Assembly: GCA_020721325.1 (NCBI GenBank) | Contig: DYNA01000014.1 | Coordinates: 1 to 48,331, forward strand | Source of the DNA: Paludibacter propionicigenes | GTDB lineage: Bacteria > Bacteroidota > Bacteroidia > Bacteroidales > JAIFNL01 | Length of the DNA stretch: 48,331 nt | Reading direction: 5' to 3' | In this document: piece after piece, positions 44,009 to 48,331 of the stretch | How positions within the stretch are numbered: the first letter of the stretch is position 1 | How the letters are laid out: each line of letters opens with the position of its first letter | Program-made: the position numbers and the translations under genes | The notes under the pieces: model-generated | Told to the model about the DNA's origin: nothing | Databases searched by the model: none | What the model saw: only the letters and a program-made list of their open reading frames with translations

Positions 44009-44347
44009 CTGACACTAAATAATGCAATCGACATTATTAAAAAAAGGGATTTTGATAACAAACCCATTCTTTATGATTATGAGTTTACTAAACAATTTAA
44101 AAAAGATATAATCAGAGCAATTAATCATCGTGAGAGTGTTTTAAAAAGTATTACTCAAAAATTGATATTTGCATAGCAAGAAGCCCAGCAAAGCCAATTG
44201 AATGATGAATATTTGAAACAAAAAAAACAATATAGATTTAGGGTTACCCAACGCCCTTTTTCTACCAGAATACAATATGAATTTATAAATGGATTTATTC
44301 GTATTTTAAATTATTATGATGAGGGCGAACATGATGAAGGATTGTAA
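44009..44347 (+). pseudogene. Broken or readthrough open frame of unknown family
   Basis: One reading frame continues from 44009 to TAA at 44345-44347, interrupted only by TAG at 44174-44176. The conceptual protein (about 112 codons) is charged and helical, with AINHRESVLKSITQKLIFA before the stop and RVTQRPFSTRIQYEFING after it, ending EGEHDEGL. No start codon fits the frame near its beginning, so the N terminus may be lost. The family is not recognised. It sits right after a truncated MITE-like copy, which fits insertion or deletion damage, but I cannot exclude chance. Confidence 0.5.
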
Positions 44348-44374
44348 GGAAATGGCTACAAAATAACATAATTC

Positions 44375-44421
44375 TTACCAAGCGAATAAGGTTGATTTTC
44401 AAACCCTTATCCGCTTAGTAA
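44375..44421. terminator. Imperfect hairpin between the broken gene and secA
   Basis: ACCAAGCGAATAAGG pairs with CCTTATCCGCTTAGT (13 of 15 bp), extended by TTA/TAA pairs. There is no strong T run on either side. It may end secA transcription (minus strand) or be a relic; confidence is low. Confidence 0.4.
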
Positions 44422-44505
44422 TTTAAAATAAAACTTTTTATTTTTTTATTTCTTTTCAGAAAAAAAGAGCGATTTATTTTTGAAATTGCTATAAAAAATT
44501 AATAA

Positions 44506-47500
44506 TTAATTCATAATTCCGGTAGCTCCGTGGCAATTTTTGTATTTTTTCCCGCTTCCACAAGGACAAAGGTCATTGCGACCTATTTTGGGTTCATTGC
44601 GCACTACGGTTTGCACCTTTTGAGTAGGTTGTTGATTGTTTTGAGTTTCGGGATTTGGGCTTGCAAGCGTTGAGCCTACATCGCTTTTTTGGGTTTTGTA
44701 TTTGCTCATGTCTGTTCGGCGGCGTTGCGGAGCGGCTTCGCGCACATTTTCAGCTTGTTCTATAAATACATGACCTTTCATAAGGGTTGCCACTACGCGT
44801 TTGTTGTTTCTATCGAGCATGGTTTTGAACAAATTGAACGACTCAAATTTGTAAATCAAAAGCGGGTCTTTTTGTTCGTAACTGGCATTTTGAACCGATT
44901 GTTTCAAATCGTCCATTTCGCGCAAGTGTTCTTTCCAAAGTTCGTCTATGGTTAGCAAAATAACGGTTTTTTCAAAAGCTCGAACAGTTTCGCGGCTTCG
45001 GTTCTTTACGGCAGCCTCCAGATTAACCAACACATTGTAAACTCCTTTTCCATCGGCTATCGGAACCATTACTTCTTTAACAGTCATACCGCGCTCTTGA
45101 TGCAAACGCTCTAAAATAGGGAACGTTTGGTCTTGAATAGCTACCATTTTGCGTTTGAAAATTTCAATAACTACATCATAGAGTTTATCAATTATTTGGG
45201 TGGGTTTCATAGCCAAATACTCTTCGCTGTTGATGGGCGAATTGATGGAAAGATAACGAATGATTTGCATTTTGAAATCTTCAAAATCGGTAATTCCATG
45301 ATTTTCATCTACTATCGATTGGCAAACATCATAAATCATGTTGGCAATTTCCACTTCCAATCGTTCACCGAAAAGGGCATTTCTGCGTTTGCGATAAATT
45401 GCCGAACGCTGCGTATTCATTACGTCGTCGTATTCGAGCAGGCGTTTACGCATACCAAAGTTGTTTTCTTCCACTTTCTTTTGGGCGCGTTCAATGGATT
45501 TTGAAATCATGGAGTGTTGAATCACTTCGCCTTCTTTCAAGCCCATTCTATCCATCACTTTTGCAATTCGTTCCGAACCAAACAGACGCATTAAATCGTC
45601 TTCGAGTGAAACAAAAAACTGTGAAGACCCCACATCGCCTTGTCTGCCCGAACGCCCGCGCAACTGTCTGTCCACGCGGCGGCTTTCGTGTCGCTCGGTA
45701 CCAATGATAGCCAAACCTCCGGCTTTTTTTACTTCTTCGCTCAATTTAATGTCCGTTCCGCGACCTGCCATGTTGGTGGCAATAGTTACCACGCCTTTTT
45801 GTCCGGCTTGTTGCACAATATCCGCCTCGCGTGCGTGGAGTTTTGCGTTCAAAACATTGTGTTCAATGTTTTTTCGTTGAAGCATACGGCTTAAAAGTTC
45901 CGAAATTTCAACGGAAGTTGTACCTACCAAAACGGGTCGTCCGGCATTTACAAGTTCTACTATTTCGTCGGCTACGGCGTTGTATTTTTCGCGTTTGGTT
46001 TTGAAAACCAAATCTTCGCGGTCGTTTCTAATTACGGGCAAGTTGGTAGGAATAACCACTACGTCGAGTTTGTAAATATCCCAAAATTCGCCGGCTTCTG
46101 TTTCGGCAGTTCCGGTCATACCGGCTAATTTGTGGTACATTCTGAAATAATTTTGCAGCGTAATGGTTGCAAAGGTTTGTGTGGCGGCTTCAACTTTAAC
46201 GTTTTCTTTGGCTTCAATGGCTTGGTGCAAACCGTCAGAATAGCGTCTTCCTTCCATAACGCGACCGGTTTGTTCGTCCACTATTTTTACTTTGCCGTCC
46301 ACCAAAATGTATTCGTCGTCTTTTTCAAAAAGGGTGTATGCTTTCAAAAGTTGATTTACCGTATGCACACGCTCGGACTTAATGGCATAATCTGCTAATA
46401 AATCGTCTTTTTTCTGTAGTTTTTCATTTTCCAAGAGACCGGATTTTTCAATATCGGCAAGTTCGCTTCCTATATCGGGCAAAATGAAAAAATTATGGTC
46501 TGACACATCTTTTGACAAAAAGTCAATGCCTTTATCGGTCAAATCGATGGAATTGTGTTTTTCGTCTATAACAAAAAAGAGTTCGTCAGTAACTTCGGGC
46601 ATACGCTTTCCGTTTTCAGCCATGTAAATATCTTCGGTTTTGAGCATAACGCTTTTAACGCCCATTTCGCTCAAAAATTTAATCAAAGGTTTGTTTTTGG
46701 GTAAACCTTTGTAGGCTTGCAACAGGGCAAATGCGCCTTTGTTGTCTTTGTTTCCTTCGGCAATTAATTTTTTGGCATCAACCAATTTTTGTCCGACTAA
46801 TTTTTTTTGAGCTTCAACCAATCGGGCTATCTGAGGTTTGTACTCATCAAAGAGCTGTTTGTCGCCGCGCGGAACGGGACCTGAAATAATGAGAGGAGTA
46901 CGGGCATCGTCAATCAAAACTGAATCGACCTCATCGACAATGGCGTAATTATGACGGCGTTGCACCAATTCTTCGGGGTTAATGGTCATATTGTCGCGCA
47001 AATAGTCGAAACCAAATTCGTTGTTCGTTCCGTAAGTTATGTCGGCATGATAAGCGGCGCGGCGTTGGTCTGTATTTGCTGGGTGCTTGTCGATGCAATC
47101 GACCGAAAGCCCGTGAAACTGAAAAATTGGTCCCATCCATTCGGAGTCGCGCTTTGCCAAATAATCGTTCACAGTAACTATATGCACGCCGCGTCCGGTG
47201 AGTGCGTTTAAGAAAATAGGCAAAGTAGCAACGAGGGTTTTTCCTTCGCCGGTAGCCATTTCGGCTATTTTGCCTTGATGCAAAATGATACCGCCTATCA
47301 ATTGCACATCGTAATGTACCATGTTCCAGAGCATTTCATTTCCTCCGGCAAGCCAACGGTTTTTGAAAATGGCGTAGTCGCCTTCGATGCGCACATGTGT
47401 AAATTTTGTAGCCAAATTGCGGTCAAAATCTGTTGCCAGAACTTTTACTTCGTCATGGTCTTTGAAGAGTGCTGCCGTTTTTTTAACAATTGCAAAAGCC

Positions 47501-47832
47501 TCAGGAAGAGCTTCGAGCAAAACATCTTCTAATTTTTTATTAATTTGTTCTTCTAAACTATCTATTTTTTTATAAACATCTTCTCTTTCTTCAATTGAAT
47601 ATTTATCGGCATTGATGTCTTCTTTGTATCGGTCTATCTGATTTTGCAAATCCTCAACACTTTTTTTGATTTTTTGCTTTAGCTTATTTGTTTTTTCGCG
47701 TAAGCCATCTACGGAAATATTTCTAAATCCTTCATAAATTTTTAGTATTTCCGCTACAATTGGCATTATTTCTTTAATGTCTTTGTCCGATTTTTTACCA
47801 AAAATATTTTTTAAAAAATCACTAAATCCCAT
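44506..47832 (-). CDS. secA: Preprotein translocase ATPase SecA
   Basis: A 1,108-residue protein, the long form usual in Bacteroidota. Walker A is ATGEGKT (193-199), the DEAD-like Walker B region is [14 protein letters not shown] near residue 295, and the middle has [13 protein letters not shown] and [18 protein letters not shown] and the IRA-type helical part follow. The C-terminal tail ends in a zinc-binding C-x-C-x8-C-H ([15 protein letters not shown]). An extra segment between the ATPase domains (about 325-445) is typical of the phylum. SecA drives export of the signal-peptide proteins in this window through SecYEG. Confidence 0.97.
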   Translation of the reverse strand: MGFSDFLKNIFGKKSDKDIKEIMPIVAEILKIYEGFRNISVDGLREKTNKLKQKIKKSVEDLQNQIDRYKEDINADKYSIEEREDVYKKIDSLEEQINKKLEDVLLEALPEAFAIVKKTAALFKDHDEVKVLATDFDRNLATKFTHVRIEGDYAIFKNRWLAGGNEMLWNMVHYDVQLIGGIILHQGKIAEMATGEGKTLVATLPIFLNALTGRGVHIVTVNDYLAKRDSEWMGPIFQFHGLSVDCIDKHPANTDQRRAAYHADITYGTNNEFGFDYLRDNMTINPEELVQRRHNYAIVDEVDSVLIDDARTPLIISGPVPRGDKQLFDEYKPQIARLVEAQKKLVGQKLVDAKKLIAEGNKDNKGAFALLQAYKGLPKNKPLIKFLSEMGVKSVMLKTEDIYMAENGKRMPEVTDELFFVIDEKHNSIDLTDKGIDFLSKDVSDHNFFILPDIGSELADIEKSGLLENEKLQKKDDLLADYAIKSERVHTVNQLLKAYTLFEKDDEYILVDGKVKIVDEQTGRVMEGRRYSDGLHQAIEAKENVKVEAATQTFATITLQNYFRMYHKLAGMTGTAETEAGEFWDIYKLDVVVIPTNLPVIRNDREDLVFKTKREKYNAVADEIVELVNAGRPVLVGTTSVEISELLSRMLQRKNIEHNVLNAKLHAREADIVQQAGQKGVVTIATNMAGRGTDIKLSEEVKKAGGLAIIGTERHESRRVDRQLRGRSGRQGDVGSSQFFVSLEDDLMRLFGSERIAKVMDRMGLKEGEVIQHSMISKSIERAQKKVEENNFGMRKRLLEYDDVMNTQRSAIYRKRRNALFGERLEVEIANMIYDVCQSIVDENHGITDFEDFKMQIIRYLSINSPINSEEYLAMKPTQIIDKLYDVVIEIFKRKMVAIQDQTFPILERLHQERGMTVKEVMVPIADGKGVYNVLVNLEAAVKNRSRETVRAFEKTVILLTIDELWKEHLREMDDLKQSVQNASYEQKDPLLIYKFESFNLFKTMLDRNNKRVVATLMKGHVFIEQAENVREAAPQRRRTDMSKYKTQKSDVGSTLASPNPETQNNQQPTQKVQTVVRNEPKIGRNDLCPCGSGKKYKNCHGATGIMN

Positions 47833-47932
47833 TTTTATCTATTTTGTTTTTAATTGATTACGATTTATTTATATTTAAAATTTTAAAAAAAATTCTAAAA
47901 AAAATATTTTAAAATATAAATATTATAAACCG

Positions 47933-47962
47933 CAAAAGTAATTATTTTGTTTGAATTACAAA
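47933..47962 (-). promoter_or_regulatory. secA promoter (Bacteroidota type)
   Basis: Read on the minus strand: TTTG (47959-47962), an 18-bp spacer, then TACTTTTG (47933-47940), a full match to the consensus. The start codon at 47832 lies about 100 bp downstream, giving a long AT-rich leader. Confidence 0.6.
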
Positions 47963-48092
47963 AGTATTGCCAATTGGTTTTTTATGTCAATTTGTCATAA
48001 GTTTTGTTAAATGATTGATTGTGTGTTTTTTATTTTCATGCCAAGATGCCAAGTTTTTTTGTTTTCACGCAAAGACGCAAAGGTGTAATTAA
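47963..48092. other. Spacer upstream of secA with short direct repeats
   Basis: About 130 bp with no gene. GCCAAGATGCCAAG (48041-48053 region) and CGCAAAGACGCAAAGG (48068-48083 region) are short tandem or near-tandem repeats, and the base composition becomes less AT-rich from here to about 48270. Confidence 0.5.
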
Positions 48093-48132
48093 GCAGGTGG
48101 GGTCGCTTTGAGCGAAACCGACTGCTTTTTTT
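48093..48132 (+). terminator. Terminator-like hairpin with no upstream gene in view
   Basis: GCAG (48093-48096) pairs with CTGC (48122-48125), and inside GGTCGCT with AGCGAAACC pair imperfectly, followed by seven T residues. It may be the end of a repetitive, less AT-rich module rather than a gene terminator. Confidence 0.35.
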
Positions 48133-48137
48133 GTTGC

Positions 48138-48263
48138 GTGAGAATGGTTTTTGACGGCGTGAGAATGGTTTTTGGCTTGGTGAGAATGGTTTTTGGTTGA
48201 TGGAGAATGATTTTTGGCTCGGTGAGAATGATTTTTGGCAGAGTTCAGACGATTTTTGGCGTG
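48138..48263. repeat. Tandem repeat of 21 bp, six units
   Basis: Six units of 21 bp start at 48138, 48159, 48180, 48201, 48222 and 48243. The shared core is GAGAATGGTTTTTGG (or GATTTTTGG). The last unit is the most diverged. Upstream are short direct repeats GCCAAGATGCCAAG and CGCAAAGACGCAAAGG. The region is clearly richer in G and C than its surroundings. On the minus strand the unit stays open in one frame (repeating AKNHSH-like), but no start codon precedes it. Confidence 0.85.
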
Positions 48264-48331
48264 TGGTTGTCCTTTCCTAAAATAAGCAAACCGATTCTAA
48301 AATTTATTGCTTTCATATTATAAAAAGTTTT

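Noticed and set aside
43974-44022. Inverted repeat TATTTAGTG/CACTAAATA as transposon ends
   Set aside because: Only 9 bp, 36 bp apart, with no transposase; it may be chance in AT-rich DNA.
48138-48263. Tandem repeat read as a CRISPR array
   Set aside because: Units are contiguous with no spacers of unique sequence and no cas genes are present.
48138-48331. Minus-strand repeat frame as a real gene
   Set aside because: A TAG stop precedes the frame and no start codon is found between it and the repeat; it is more likely a repeat or a remnant.

Overview
The window is AT-rich chromosomal DNA of a Bacteroidota bacterium, most probably an uncultured or little-studied gliding or T9SS-bearing lineage. 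The evidence is the type IX secretion and gliding genes (gldJ, porU, two porP/sprF-like genes), several lipoproteins with Bacteroidota-style lipoboxes, carboxypeptidase-regulatory-domain TonB receptors, a SecA of about 1,100 residues, and promoters of the TTTG-N17-19-TAnnTTTG type. Starts lack Shine-Dalgarno sequences and sit in A-rich leaders. No plasmid, phage or complete insertion sequence was seen.

Layout: 1-300 holds a tRNA-Thr/Tyr/Gly operon with its terminator. 0.9-3.7 kb holds, on the minus strand, a small lipoprotein and three FKBP-type peptidyl-prolyl isomerase lipoproteins (GldI-like). 3.8-6.7 kb is a solitary single-chain type IIG restriction-modification protein, followed by nrnA. 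8.4-14.9 kb has plus-strand rpsA, an orphan STAS protein and an AddA/RecB-like helicase-nuclease. 15-21.1 kb holds one outer-membrane beta-barrel receptor, a Cys-rich secreted protein and a metal-type TonB receptor with an N-terminal HMA domain and His-rich stretches. 21.4-24.2 kb holds an ADP-ribosylglycohydrolase, an SGNH-like protein, an unknown protein and a tiny HNH protein with a membrane anchor. 24.3-32.5 kb is the T9SS/gliding block: gldJ with a porP-like gene, divergent porU, then a second porP-like gene. 33-43.7 kb carries an MFS protein, two DUF4230 paralogues, a LolA-like protein, a DUF89 protein, a YggS-type PLP protein, an ankyrin lipoprotein, a heavy-metal exporter-like membrane protein, a small secreted protein and an AI-2E-family permease. 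A broken gene and secA follow, and the right edge is a 21-bp tandem repeat in a less AT-rich patch.

How genes connect: SecA exports the many signal-peptide proteins. FKBP lipoproteins probably help fold them in the periplasm. PorU and GldJ belong to the T9SS/gliding machinery, and PorP/SprF proteins usually pair with its cargo. The HMA-TonB receptor, Cys-rich protein and His-loop exporter suggest metal uptake and efflux.

The most notable unexplained signal is a family of nine intergenic imperfect palindromes of about 80-125 bp. Eight of nine lie 3' of a gene in the sense orientation of that gene. They look either like a transcript-level 3' element or like a REP/MITE-type element with a strong insertion preference. 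A second, unrelated family of three hairpin MITE-like copies is also present, one of them in the porP/porU divergent promoter region.
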